Shown: positions 1 through 8,022, counted from the first letter of the stretch. The stretch: DNA of 64,000 nucleotides from JAIPJO01 sp035269015 (GCA_035269015.1 DATFJU010000016.1:1-64000), one strand, 5' to 3'. Notes: generated by a model not told the origin, from the letters alone. Translations and numbers: made by a program.

Positions 1-1
1 G

Positions 2-148
2 CAAATGCAATACAGGATTAACCTATTCCTGCATTACTACAATTACCAGAAAAGGCACAGAGGATTAGGTATGGATGGAAAAACACCTATGCAGCGATTA
101 GAAGAGTTAGCGAGTGTAAACCCTTCGCTGCAATGCCACAACTATTGA
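2..148 (+). mobile_element. C-terminal end of a DDE transposase (integrase core), cut by window edge
   Basis: An open frame enters from the left edge and stops at 146-148. It translates to about 48 residues ending a DDE integrase core, with the typical tail HRGLGMDGKTPMQRLEE found in IS3/IS481-like transposases. Only the end is visible, so catalytic residues and terminal repeats cannot be checked. It sits directly before a promoter and a Bacteroidota-style lipoprotein that resembles nothing else here. It may be a whole insertion sequence running off the window or a remnant. Family level is an inference from the tail motif. Confidence 0.7.
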
Positions 149-173
149 CAACAATTAATATTAATGCTATAGT
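145..173 (+). promoter_or_regulatory. Consensus sigma70-type promoter inside the transposase end
   Basis: TTGACA at 145-150 and TATAGT at 168-173 are separated by exactly 17 bases, and the -35 box overlaps the transposase stop codon. Transcription would start near 180 and run into the lipoprotein gene at 225. An outward promoter at an insertion-sequence end that drives the neighbouring gene is a known arrangement. Expression is inferred. Confidence 0.6.
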
Positions 174-224
174 ATAAATAATTAAATAAGGATTATAGTA
201 GAAACTCAAAAAAAAATAGAAATC

Positions 225-974
225 ATGAAAAACTTATTTTTGATCATTACAATTTTAACAGCACTTATTTTCTCGTCTTGTTCTACATATCAGTATCAAT
301 TAGGTAGTATGAGCATTAAAGACCAGAAAGAAAAAGTTGCTTTTCTTAATAAACAAGAAAAAAAGCAATTAAGAATGCATAATGCGCAGTCTCGTAAAGA
401 AAGCAATGACCAAAGCGATCTTTTAACTAAGGCAGACAAAAATAGTTTGCTTAGAATAAAAGAGAGTCGTTCCAATGTTATGGAAGACTTAGCTCAGAGC
501 AAACAAAAAAAGAATATTAAAGTTCGCTCAAATGATGGTTATGAAGCTGCTTATTTTTATCAAGTAGTAAATGCTAGTAACGGAACTAATGCGAATGCAG
601 AACAGAGTTCTCAAATGAATCTTCTTCTTATGAATAAGACACGAAAAAGACATTCTTATATGTCTACAGACCCCTATTCAGTGGATGTAAAGATTTATTT
701 GGTTAAACCTAAGGAAGCAAAACCAGGATTTTTAATCCAGGATGCTAAAGTTATTAGACAAGTAGCTTCAACGAGGTTGCAAGCAGAGGGAAAAAAAGTG
801 ATAAAGTTACCTATTGGTTTTTACGTTGTAGATTTTATTTATAACGGTAAAAGCGCATGGAAAGGAAGAGTATCCATGTTACCTCAACATAAGGTTGAAG
901 TATCCTCTGAAGATTTAAGAGGTACAAATTACACCTCTCAAGAGATAGATAATTATGCCTATGTTGAACTCTAA
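225..974 (+). CDS. Bacteroidota-like lipoprotein of unknown function
   Basis: A 249-residue protein with a lipoprotein signal: charged start, hydrophobic run, then SSC with the probable lipidated cysteine near residue 19, followed by Ser-Thr. The relaxed SSC lipobox and the tail NYTSQEIDNYAYVEL are typical of Bacteroidota lipoproteins rather than of the other lipoproteins in this window. The middle (residues 35-130) is charged and repetitive; the C-terminal half (150-249) looks like a small beta-rich domain. I recognise no catalytic motif. It is convergent with the pilin-like genes and shares a terminator with them. Codon use is somewhat richer in G and C than the neighbours, which suggests transfer or an assembly join. 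Confidence 0.7.
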   Translation: MKNLFLIITILTALIFSSCSTYQYQLGSMSIKDQKEKVAFLNKQEKKQLRMHNAQSRKESNDQSDLLTKADKNSLLRIKESRSNVMEDLAQSKQKKNIKVRSNDGYEAAYFYQVVNASNGTNANAEQSSQMNLLLMNKTRKRHSYMSTDPYSVDVKIYLVKPKEAKPGFLIQDAKVIRQVASTRLQAEGKKVIKLPIGFYVVDFIYNGKSAWKGRVSMLPQHKVEVSSEDLRGTNYTSQEIDNYAYVEL

Positions 975-982
975 AAAACAAA

Positions 983-1016
983 AAGCCCCTTTTTAAAAAG
1001 AAAGGGGCTTATTTTT
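983..1016. terminator. Bidirectional intrinsic terminator
   Basis: AAGCCCCTTT (983-992) pairs with AAAGGGGCTT (1001-1010). A T-rich run follows on the plus strand and another on the minus strand, so it can end both the lipoprotein gene and the converging pilin-like gene. Confidence 0.85.
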
Positions 1017-1030
1017 ATATTTGTAACAAT

Positions 1031-1462
1031 TTAATCTCCACTACCACCCGTTGGGGCACCTCCTCCGCTTCCTGCTGACATTGGTAAGTAAGTGAATATA
1101 AACCAAGTTATAGCATAGGCGGATAGTATAATAATTAGACCTATTACTGCATTAGATATATTTTTCTTAGCTTTAGTTATTTTTTCTTCACTTCCACCTG
1201 CTGTCATCCATTGATAGCCAGCTATAATTATTAATATAACGAAAATCACAGCTAAAAGACTTAAACCGGTGAATATAACTCTAGCGACAATATCAGAAAC
1301 CCCTTCTGAACCAGAGTATTCAGTATAACCACTACCTACTCTAAAAGATTCTACTTGCTCTTCCATGTGTTCTACATTTTGTGAGAGGACGGCGCTAGAA
1401 CTAATAATAAATATACTTATTACTATAATAAATATAAATTGTATTCTTTTAAATAATTTCAT
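1031..1462 (-). CDS. TrbC/VirB2-like pilin-family membrane protein (copy 1, last of array)
   Basis: A 143-residue protein with an N-terminal hydrophobic signal (about 9-27), two further membrane helices (about 63-83 and 104-128) and between them the family loop QWMTAGGSEEKITKAKKNI. This matches the type IV secretion pilin-like family (TrbC/VirB2 fold) that is expanded in Patescibacteria. The C-terminus is a short Gly/Ser-rich tail not shared by the other copies. It is the most downstream of six tandem genes read on the minus strand and ends at the two-way terminator. Role as a surface filament or conjugation-type pilin is inferred from the family; no VirB4- or VirD4-like ATPase lies in the window. 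Confidence 0.8.
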   Translation of the reverse strand: MKLFKRIQFIFIIVISIFIISSSAVLSQNVEHMEEQVESFRVGSGYTEYSGSEGVSDIVARVIFTGLSLLAVIFVILIIIAGYQWMTAGGSEEKITKAKKNISNAVIGLIIILSAYAITWFIFTYLPMSAGSGGGAPTGGSGD

Positions 1463-1475
1463 ATAAATAATTAAA

Positions 1476-1883
1476 TTATAATAATTGAGAAGATATTAAC
1501 TCCCAAATAGCGTAAGCACCAACGACTATAATTAATCCTATGATGGATGATTTTATAGAACCCTTAGCTTTAGTAATTTCTTCTTGATTACCTTCTGCTG
1601 TCATCCAGTGATATCCAGCTATTATCATTAATGCAATAAATATAATTCCTAAAAAACTAAGCAATACCTTCACAGCTTGACCAATAATTGTTGAAAAGGT
1701 TGCTGGAGTAGCTTCAGCATAAAATCCCTGTTCTCCCGAACCTATATTTTCTAATTTATCTATAGGGTTGTTACTACTAGTATTAACGTTTTCTTGCGCA
1801 AACACAAAATAAGGTAAAACTAAAAGTGATAGTAATACAACAAGGAAAAATATTTGTTTTAGTATGTTAATGTTTAATTTCAT
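1476..1883 (-). CDS. TrbC/VirB2-like pilin-family membrane protein (copy 2)
   Basis: A 135-residue paralogue with a signal-like helix (about 9-29, cleavage probable after VFAQ), an Asn/Ser-rich mature start, then two membrane helices around the loop HWMTAEGNQEEITKAKGSI. The second helix carries the family pattern SIIGLIIVVGAYAIWELI. It lies 13 bases after copy 3 ends being read and 13 before copy 1, consistent with one transcript. The loop has Glu in place of one Gly compared with copies 1 and 4. Function as a minor pilin is inference. Confidence 0.8.
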   Translation of the reverse strand: MKLNINILKQIFFLVVLLSLLVLPYFVFAQENVNTSSNNPIDKLENIGSGEQGFYAEATPATFSTIIGQAVKVLLSFLGIIFIALMIIAGYHWMTAEGNQEEITKAKGSIKSSIIGLIIVVGAYAIWELISSQLL

Positions 1884-1887
1884 AAGC

Positions 1888-2301
1888 TTAGTTATTATAA
1901 TTTAAAGTTTGATCACTAACATTAATAAAAAAGGTAAATATAAAATAACTAAAAGCATAAGCAGCAAGCACAATAAGCAAACCAATTACAGCATTTTTAA
2001 GTAAACTTTTAGCTTTAGTAACGGATTCGGGGTTTCCTTGAGCAATCATCCATTTGAATCCAGCATATATGATTAATATTGTAAAAATAACACCTAAAAA
2101 TGATAAAACAGTATTTATGCCGGTTTGTATTAAAGAATTAATATTATTACTATCGTCTGAAAAAAAACCAGCTTCGTCAGTTGTTTGAGATAGGGTGCTA
2201 CTGCTTGTTTTAAAAGCATCGCTAATATCAGCAGCTTTAACTGGCAAAAAGACAGATAAAGCTATGATTGTTATAAATATTGTTAAAACAAGTTTTTTCA
2301 T
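1888..2301 (-). CDS. TrbC/VirB2-like pilin-family membrane protein (copy 3)
   Basis: A 137-residue paralogue: signal helix at 4-22 with a likely cleavage after VKAA, a Ser/Thr-rich segment, then two membrane helices flanking KWMIAQGNPESVTKAKSLL. The motif differs from the usual MTAGGSEE, so this copy has diverged. It is separated from copies 2 and 4 by only 4 bases each, which supports co-translation. No catalytic residues are expected in this family. Confidence 0.8.
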   Translation of the reverse strand: MKKLVLTIFITIIALSVFLPVKAADISDAFKTSSSTLSQTTDEAGFFSDDSNNINSLIQTGINTVLSFLGVIFTILIIYAGFKWMIAQGNPESVTKAKSLLKNAVIGLLIVLAAYAFSYFIFTFFINVSDQTLNYNN

Positions 2302-2305
2302 CTAA

Positions 2306-2707
2306 TTAATTAGTTAAAGTTTGATTTGCTAAAATAGATGTAACAAGGAAAGTGATAGCATAGGCTGCTAATACGATTACTAAACCAATAATGGAGTTTC
2401 TTATTCTTTCCCAGGCTTTTTTTACTTGTTCTTCATTACCACCAGCAGTCATCCATTGATAGCCAGCTATAATTATTAATACTAAGAAAAGTACACCTAA
2501 AAATGATAGAACTATACCTATTATTTGAGAAATAGAGGTATTAATAGATTCAGAGCTATCAAATATAGTATTAGTAAAACCACCTTCTTCCCCAGTTTTA
2601 TTTAAGCCACTATTTTCATTAAAATTATATCCTTCAGCTAAGCTTAATTTATTAGGTAAAAAAATTAAAGTAGCTAGTAAAATGTAAAATATTTTTTGTA
2701 GTTTCAT
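2306..2707 (-). CDS. TrbC/VirB2-like pilin-family membrane protein (copy 4)
   Basis: I start this gene at the ATG at 2705-2707 because that leaves a normal signal peptide and avoids overlap with copy 5; a longer frame to 2734 adds nine residues before it. The product is 133 residues: signal helix, Asn/Ser-rich linker, then two membrane helices around QWMTAGGNEEQVKKAWERI. It belongs to the same two-helix pilin-like family as its neighbours. The helix-loop-helix core is nearly identical to copy 1, suggesting recent duplication or strong constraint. Confidence 0.8.
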   Translation of the reverse strand: MKLQKIFYILLATLIFLPNKLSLAEGYNFNENSGLNKTGEEGGFTNTIFDSSESINTSISQIIGIVLSFLGVLFLVLIIIAGYQWMTAGGNEEQVKKAWERIRNSIIGLVIVLAAYAITFLVTSILANQTLTN

Positions 2708-2711
2708 GTTT

Positions 2712-3116
2712 TTAATTTGTAAGAATATCTCCAATAAATGATGTTAGGGCATAAGAGGCAAAGACTATAACTAAACCTATAACAGCAGAAGTAATTAGTT
2801 TCTTAGCTTTTCCTACTTGCTCGGTGTTACCTCCAGCTGTCATCCACATAATACCACCGGCGATTGTAAGTAATAGAAAGATTACTCCTAAAAAAGAAAG
2901 GGCGGTACCAATTATACTACCAGTTCTAGTAGCTAAAAAACCAGAAGCTTGTCCTGGGCCTATACCAATTTCATCAGCGCTTAAAGCGTTTTTAACAGTT
3001 TCATTTTGAGTGGCTTCTTCTAAACCGTAACTAGCAGCTTGAGTATCCTGGGTTATTAAAGCAAAGTTTGGTATTAGTAAGAAAACTATTAAAATGTATA
3101 AAATCTTGTTTTTCAT
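2712..3116 (-). CDS. TrbC/VirB2-like pilin-family membrane protein (copy 5)
   Basis: A 134-residue paralogue with signal helix (4-22, possible cleavage after TQAA), a longer mature N-terminal region with GIGPGQASGF, and two membrane helices around MWMTAGGNTEQVGKAKKLI. It is the first gene after a 122-base spacer that holds three consecutive hairpins, so its expression may differ from that of copy 6 upstream. Same family, role inferred as minor pilin or assembly partner. Confidence 0.8.
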   Translation of the reverse strand: MKNKILYILIVFLLIPNFALITQDTQAASYGLEEATQNETVKNALSADEIGIGPGQASGFLATRTGSIIGTALSFLGVIFLLLTIAGGIMWMTAGGNTEQVGKAKKLITSAVIGLVIVFASYALTSFIGDILTN

Positions 3117-3130
3117 AAACTTTTATTTAT

Positions 3131-3222
3131 ATCACTCCTATAAACACAAACTATTTATATTTATAGGAGTGATTCCTCCTTATTAAATAGGAGGAATCAT
3201 TTTCCAAAATCGATTTTGGAAA
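3131..3222. repeat. Three consecutive hairpins between pilin-like genes 6 and 5
   Basis: Three perfect inverted repeats fill the spacer: 14 bp (3131-3144 with 3160-3173), 11 bp (3170-3180 with 3189-3199), and a 22-base palindrome TTTCCAAAATCGATTTTGGAAA folded as 3201-3211 with 3212-3222. The first two overlap by a few bases and cannot both form fully. None is followed by a convincing T run on the minus strand, so RNA processing, stability control or partial attenuation is more likely than full termination. Confidence 0.75.
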
Positions 3223-3238
3223 TTAATAGTGAATATTA

Positions 3239-3628
3239 CTAATTTCCGGTTGCATTTATTAGTTGGTCTAAAATAAATGAAGCAATACCCCAAGCGGATA
3301 ATACAATTACTAAACCAATTACACCTGATCCCATTAATTTTTTAGCTTCACCAACTTTTTCTTCAGAACCTCCAGCAGTCATCCATTTGAAACCACCCAC
3401 TAAGATGATCCCTACAGCGATAATACCGAGAAATAACATGGCTACATTAATTATTTCACCAACAGTTTCTCTAGGGTCTTTATTTCCTAGCTCAATAGTA
3501 TTCTCAACTTCGTTTATTCCTACATCTATTTGAGCATTAGCTCCATTTGTCATAAAAACAAAAACAGGAACTAAGATAAGAACTATCAAAGCAAATGACA
3601 GCAGATTTTTTACTAAAGTTTTTTTCAT
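3239..3628 (-). CDS. TrbC/VirB2-like pilin-family membrane protein (copy 6, promoter-proximal)
   Basis: A 129-residue paralogue: signal helix (about 11-29, cleavage probably after NANAQ), short acidic segment, then two membrane helices around KWMTAGGSEEKVGEAKKLM. It is first in the array, has its own promoter (3671-3699) and a strong purine-rich ribosome site with AGAGAGGTGG just before the ATG, unlike most genes in this window. The following hairpin-rich spacer would protect or shorten its messenger. This arrangement suggests it is the major subunit and copies 1-5 are minor ones; that is inference. Confidence 0.82.
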   Translation of the reverse strand: MKKTLVKNLLSFALIVLILVPVFVFMTNGANAQIDVGINEVENTIELGNKDPRETVGEIINVAMLFLGIIAVGIILVGGFKWMTAGGSEEKVGEAKKLMGSGVIGLVIVLSAWGIASFILDQLINATGN

Positions 3629-3670
3629 AATTCACCACCTCTCTAGATTAAATATTATTTTTATACATTT

Positions 3671-3699
3671 ATTTTACCATGATTCAATTATAAAGACAA
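3671..3699 (-). promoter_or_regulatory. Promoter of the pilin-like array
   Basis: Read on the minus strand, TTGTCT (3694-3699) and TAAAAT (3671-3676) are 17 bases apart. The start would fall near 3664, giving a leader of about 35 bases with a strong Shine-Dalgarno before the gene at 3628. Confidence 0.6.
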
Positions 3700-3754
3700 A
3701 CAATTTTGTATATGGTAAACTAAAAAAAGATTGAATAAAAGTACAAAAAAATTT

Positions 3755-5368
3755 ATGAAGAAAAAAACATTATTAAGAAGTTTAATATTATTGGCTATAC
3801 TATTTTTTGTATTTTTTTTAAATAATAGTTTTAATTATTTAGATCCTGATTTAGGTTGGCACTTAAAAGCGGGTCAAAGTATAGTTCAAGATCAAAAAGT
3901 ATCAACAATTAATCATTATAACTATACCTTGAACAATATTGAGTGGGTAAATCATGAGTGGTTATTAGATACCTTTTCTTATTTTATATATAATAATTTT
4001 AATTATATTGTTTTGAGTTCAGTATTTGTTTTTTTAACAATATTAGTTTTTTATTTCTTGTACAAATTTTTAAAGCTAAGATATAAAGGGATAAAAGATA
4101 AAAAAAGACTGTCTTTTAATTTCTCTTTTTTTATATACACAGTAATATCTTTATTTGGAATCATTGCTATTAGCCCTCATGTTGGTCTTAGGATGCAAGT
4201 CTTGGCACTGCTCTTTTTTGTTTTATTATTAATTGTTTTAGAAAAGTATAATCAAAAAAGAAAGCTTATTTATTTTATTTTAATACCACTTTTATTTTTA
4301 GTTTGGGCTAATATGCATGGCACTTTTATATTAGGATTAGGTTTGTTATTTGCTTTTTTAGGAATAAAAATATTAGAGAGAATTTTATATTATTTTAAGG
4401 TTAAAAAGGTAAACTATTCATATTTATGGACAAATAAAAAAATCGTTGCTTTTTTAAGTCTAAGTTTACTCAGCGTTTTAATTACTTTAGTTAATCCTTA
4501 TGGTTTTAAATTATATGATTTTTTAAGTGGTTATACTAATACTTTTTATTTAAGTCATATTCAGGAGTGGTTACCTCAGTACACGGGATCTATAAATATA
4601 TGGCAAATAACTTATTTAGGGCTCGCTTTATCTTTAATACTGGTAGTTTGGTTTTTAAATAAATATAAAAATATTAAGTTTAATTTGTGGGATATTTTCC
4701 TTTTTATTTTTTTCTTATATTTTGCAATTAGCTCAAAAAGACACTTTCCTTTATTTTTTATCGCTACTGCGCCAGTAATAATTTATTTGCTTAATCAGAT
4801 ATTTGTTGAGAATAAAGACGTTTTCACTACTTCTTATCTCAAAAAGTATATAAGTATTAAATATATTAAATATTTCATTTTCTTTATGTATATTTTGGTT
4901 ATTAGTTCACTTTTATCACAAATTAAATTTACTAACACCCCTTTTTCAAGCTATTGTTATAAATATCCTTGTGCAGCAGTAAATTTTATACAAAATAATG
5001 AAGAATTAAAAACAAAAAAAATATTTAATAAATACTCTTGGGGAGGCTATTTAATTTGGTCATTCCCGAAAACTCAAATATTTATTGATGGTCGCATGCC
5101 CCAACTTGAATATAAAAAGCATACATTTTTGGAAGAATATTTTGAATTTTTTGAAGAAGGTAAAGTTGAGAAAAAGCTTAATGAATATAATATAGAGCTT
5201 GTGCTAATAGAAAATAATAAAAATGAAGAAGATAATAGTTGGTTTGAAAAAAAGGTGTTAAAATTAAATCATAAGGAAAAAAATAATTATTTGCATGATT
5301 ATTTAGAATCTAATAAAAGCTGGAAAAAAGCTTTTTCTAATGGGGTAAGTATTATTTATATAAGATAA
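3755..5368 (+). CDS. Multi-pass GT-C-type glycosyltransferase-like membrane protein
   Basis: About 537 residues with roughly eleven membrane helices. Just after the first helix comes LDPDLGWHLKAGQ, followed by NNIEWVNHEWLLD; an Asp-x-Asp-like acidic motif in the first outer loop is the hallmark of GT-C lipid-phosphate-sugar transferases. The C-terminal 130 residues form a soluble outer domain with WGGYLIWSFPKTQIFIDGR. I use the ATG at 3755; a TTG eight codons earlier is possible. It begins a three-gene run with a GT2 enzyme and a nucleotide-sugar dehydrogenase-like protein, pointing to surface glycan or glycolipid making. Exact substrate is unknown. Confidence 0.7.
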   Translation: MKKKTLLRSLILLAILFFVFFLNNSFNYLDPDLGWHLKAGQSIVQDQKVSTINHYNYTLNNIEWVNHEWLLDTFSYFIYNNFNYIVLSSVFVFLTILVFYFLYKFLKLRYKGIKDKKRLSFNFSFFIYTVISLFGIIAISPHVGLRMQVLALLFFVLLLIVLEKYNQKRKLIYFILIPLLFLVWANMHGTFILGLGLLFAFLGIKILERILYYFKVKKVNYSYLWTNKKIVAFLSLSLLSVLITLVNPYGFKLYDFLSGYTNTFYLSHIQEWLPQYTGSINIWQITYLGLALSLILVVWFLNKYKNIKFNLWDIFLFIFFLYFAISSKRHFPLFFIATAPVIIYLLNQIFVENKDVFTTSYLKKYISIKYIKYFIFFMYILVISSLLSQIKFTNTPFSSYCYKYPCAAVNFIQNNEELKTKKIFNKYSWGGYLIWSFPKTQIFIDGRMPQLEYKKHTFLEEYFEFFEEGKVEKKLNEYNIELVLIENNKNEEDNSWFEKKVLKLNHKEKNNYLHDYLESNKSWKKAFSNGVSIIYIR

Positions 5369-5375
5369 ATATAAT

Positions 5376-6131
5376 ATGACTATAGATATCTGTTTACCAG
5401 CTTATAATGAGCAGTTAATACTTAAAAAAAATACAATTAAAATATTAAATTATTTAAATAATTTAGAAAATTATTTTAATTGGCATATATACATAGTTGT
5501 TAACGGTTCAAGCGATAATAGTGTAAATATTGCGAAAGAAATTAGTAATAAAAATGCTAGAGTCTCCTTTTATGAACTTAAACAAGGAGGTAAGGGTAGG
5601 GCTATAAAATATTTATGGCAAAAAAGTGAAGCAGATTATTTTATCTATATGGATATAGATTTAGCAGTATCTCTTGAATCTTTACCCTTTCTTGTTAAAC
5701 ATTTAAAAAATGGTTATGATCTTGTTTGGGGGTCAAGACATTTAAGAAAGTCAGAGGTTAAAAGGAACATGTTTAGAAGCTTTAGCTCTTTAGCGTATAA
5801 TGTTTTTTCAAAAACTATGTTAAATCATAGTTATTCTGATTTACAATGTGGTTTTAAAGGTATTAATAATAATATTAAAGATAGTGTTTTACCTAAAATA
5901 GAGGATAATAATTGGTTTTTTGATACTGAGTTAATTGTTTGGTCAGAAAATTTAGATTATAAATTAAAAGAAATTCCTGTTAATTGGCAAGAAGATAGAT
6001 ATCAAGAAAGAAAAAGTAAGGTTAAAATTTTTAAAGATGCTAAATCTTTTATGTATAAAACAATAAAGTTAAGAGAAAGACTAAAGGGTTATAAAAAAAT
6101 TAAACAAGAACAAAAACAATATGAAAAATAA
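5376..6131 (+). CDS. Family 2 glycosyltransferase (dolichyl/undecaprenyl-phosphate sugar synthase-like)
   Basis: A 251-residue soluble GT-A enzyme. It begins with the nucleotide-binding strand TIDICLPAYNE, has VVNGSSDNS, GGKGRAIK and the metal-binding YMDIDLAVS (DxD), then WGSRHLRKS and DLQCGFKG, the pattern of polyprenyl-phosphate glucosyl- or mannosyltransferases. No membrane helix is seen. It follows the GT-C protein by 7 bases and overlaps the next gene by 11, so the three are translated together. It probably charges the lipid-phosphate sugar that the GT-C enzyme uses; this link is inference. Confidence 0.85.
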   Translation: MTIDICLPAYNEQLILKKNTIKILNYLNNLENYFNWHIYIVVNGSSDNSVNIAKEISNKNARVSFYELKQGGKGRAIKYLWQKSEADYFIYMDIDLAVSLESLPFLVKHLKNGYDLVWGSRHLRKSEVKRNMFRSFSSLAYNVFSKTMLNHSYSDLQCGFKGINNNIKDSVLPKIEDNNWFFDTELIVWSENLDYKLKEIPVNWQEDRYQERKSKVKIFKDAKSFMYKTIKLRERLKGYKKIKQEQKQYEK

Positions 6132-6999
6132 TATTAAGGTAGGATTTATAGGCCAAGGATTTATAGGTGGTAATATGGCAAAAGATTTTGAGAAAAGAGG
6201 TTATAATATAGTAAGATATGATTTAGATAAATTTTCTCATAATAAGGAACTAATAAAAACTTGTGATTATGTATTTATAGCAGTTCCAACGCCAACAACA
6301 CCCAAAGGATTTAATTGTGACATAATTTTTAATGTAATTAATTTAGTTGGAGAGGGTAAAACAGCTATCATAAAATCAACGATTAAGGTGGGAACTACTG
6401 ATGAATTACAAAAAATTCATACTGATAAATTTATAATGCACTCCCCGGAGTTTCTTACAGAAAAAAATGCTGAAAATGATACAATATATCCAGAAAGAAA
6501 TGTTATAGGTTATACTGAAAAATCAAAAGAAAAGGCAGATGAAGTTTTAGAAATATTACCAAAGGCAAGGTTTAATTTTAAAATAAAAGCAAAAGAGGCT
6601 GAACTTGTTAAATACATGGGAAACAACCTGCTAATGGCTAAAGTATTATTTGCTAATATTTTTTATAATATAGCTGAAGAAAATGGAGCTGATTATAATA
6701 AAATAGCCAACGTGGTAGGCCATGATTCAAGAATAGGGTTAAGTCATTTAAAAATAAAACATCAATCAGGGATTGATGGTGGAGTTGGAAGAGGTGCTGG
6801 AGGGCATTGTTTTATTAAGGATATGGCTACTTTAGTTGAAATGGCTTCAGAGTGTGATATGAAGAAAAAAGAAAATAAATTAGGACTGGAAATATTAAAA
6901 AAATATGTAGAATTTAATAATTACTTACTAATAATTTCTGAGAAAGACTTAGATTTATTAAAAGGTGTTTATAATATAGATGAAGAAAATGAAAAATAA
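6121..6999 (+). CDS. UDP-glucose/GDP-mannose dehydrogenase-like protein without the C-terminal domain
   Basis: A 292-residue protein with the N-terminal NAD-binding fold (VGFIGQGFIGGNMA), the family motif VFIAVPTPT, the central helical domain (KYMGNN), and the catalytic-cysteine region GGHCFIKD. Usual enzymes are about 430 residues and finish with a UDP-binding domain; here the protein stops shortly after the catalytic cysteine. The Cys and Lys of the active site remain, so it may still be an oxidoreductase, perhaps with a partner or an altered substrate. It shares an operon with two glycosyltransferases. A two-way terminator follows. Confidence 0.75.
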   Translation: MKNNIKVGFIGQGFIGGNMAKDFEKRGYNIVRYDLDKFSHNKELIKTCDYVFIAVPTPTTPKGFNCDIIFNVINLVGEGKTAIIKSTIKVGTTDELQKIHTDKFIMHSPEFLTEKNAENDTIYPERNVIGYTEKSKEKADEVLEILPKARFNFKIKAKEAELVKYMGNNLLMAKVLFANIFYNIAEENGADYNKIANVVGHDSRIGLSHLKIKHQSGIDGGVGRGAGGHCFIKDMATLVEMASECDMKKKENKLGLEILKKYVEFNNYLLIISEKDLDLLKGVYNIDEENEK

Positions 7000-7026
7000 A
7001 TAAAGATAATAAAGTATGAATATAAA

Positions 7027-7055
7027 AAAAGCTCCTTAAAAGGAGCTTTTTACTT
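7027..7055. terminator. Bidirectional intrinsic terminator
   Basis: AAAAGCTCC (7027-7035) pairs with GGAGCTTTT (7042-7050) around a six-base loop and is bordered by T-rich DNA on both strands. It separates the glycosyltransferase operon from the converging minus-strand operon. Confidence 0.85.
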
Positions 7056-7071
7056 TTTTATTTTTTATTTT

Positions 7072-7455
7072 TTAAGGAATATACTTTTTGTACTCTTCGT
7101 CTTTTTTGTACTCTTCTCTTTTTTTAGGTATTTTTTTAAACTCTTTAAAAATAAACATTAACCAAACAATAATTTCAATTAACCATAATATAAACCAAAA
7201 ACGAGCTGAGAAAAAAGGAATTGTTTCTAGGTTAAAAAATAATATAAATAAAGCGATTATTGAGTTAGCTATTGAAAAATTAAATAACTTGACATAAATC
7301 TTTTGGTAAATACTCTTTTTCTTTTTTAGTTGTGCGAATGCAAAGCTGGCAATAATAAAAATTGCAGTTATAGTGTATAAAATGTTTTGGTATAAAGGAA
7401 GTAGTTTAGGAGGGTGACTGGTTATCCAGAATTTTAATGTAAGTAAGTTGTTCAT
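7072..7455 (-). CDS. Small membrane protein of unknown function
   Basis: About 127 residues with three or four hydrophobic segments and a very basic/acidic C-terminal tail containing two KKDEEYKK-like repeats. I start at the ATG at 7453-7455 because the longer frame to 7485 overlaps the methyltransferase gene by 26 bases. The topology of an N-terminal LKFWITSHPP segment followed by three helices is all that can be said. It ends the operon that starts with the SMC gene or the solute-binding protein. I do not recognise a family. Confidence 0.6.
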   Translation of the reverse strand: MNNLLTLKFWITSHPPKLLPLYQNILYTITAIFIIASFAFAQLKKKKSIYQKIYVKLFNFSIANSIIALFILFFNLETIPFFSARFWFILWLIEIIVWLMFIFKEFKKIPKKREEYKKDEEYKKYIP

Positions 7456-7459
7456 ATTT

Positions 7460-8008
7460 TTATAATTTAGAAAATAATAATCCATAGTGGAATTCTCCTG
7501 CTGAAAATTCTCTATCTAATTTTAAACCTAATTTAGGGGCCGCGTCAATAATAGCTTCTTTTTTTACTTTTTTTTCTGGTTTAGGACCAAAAGGTAGTTC
7601 TTTATTAAGCCATTCTACAATTAATAATTTTCCTTTCTTTTTTATCATTCTAGAGGCTTCTCTTAGAATATCAGCTCTTTTATCCGATTGATTTAAGGTG
7701 TTAATTAGCATTGCTACATCCAGGGAGTTATTTTCAATCTTGGCTCCCTTCCATTTCTCTAGGTTAGTCCAAACGGTTTTAATTTGAGTTAGATTTTCTT
7801 TCTTGGCTTGTTTCTCAACTTCTTTTAAGTGTTGTTTTTGTATATCTACTGCATAAGCAATACCATGATTACCTGTCATTTTTGCGGTTGCTAATATAAA
7901 ATAACCAAATTTACCACAACCAAGATCAGCGACCTTTTGGCCACTTTCTATAGGCACTTCTTGTAAAGTAGAGTCAATGTCTAAAAGTAATCTTTTATTT
8001 TTTTTCAT
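7460..8008 (-). CDS. Class I SAM-dependent methyltransferase
   Basis: A 182-residue Rossmann-type methyltransferase. Motif I is VADLGCGKFGYF, an acidic end of strand two follows at AVDIQ, and motif IV-like NSLDVAMLINTLN comes before the KKKGKLLIVEW strand. This resembles UbiE/MenG-like or generic methyltransferase 11/31 families. The substrate cannot be told from sequence. It sits between the RodZ-like protein and a small membrane protein in a compact minus-strand operon. Confidence 0.8.
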   Translation of the reverse strand: MKKNKRLLLDIDSTLQEVPIESGQKVADLGCGKFGYFILATAKMTGNHGIAYAVDIQKQHLKEVEKQAKKENLTQIKTVWTNLEKWKGAKIENNSLDVAMLINTLNQSDKRADILREASRMIKKKGKLLIVEWLNKELPFGPKPEKKVKKEAIIDAAPKLGLKLDREFSAGEFHYGLLFSKL

Positions 8009-8022
8009 ATATTAAATTAATA

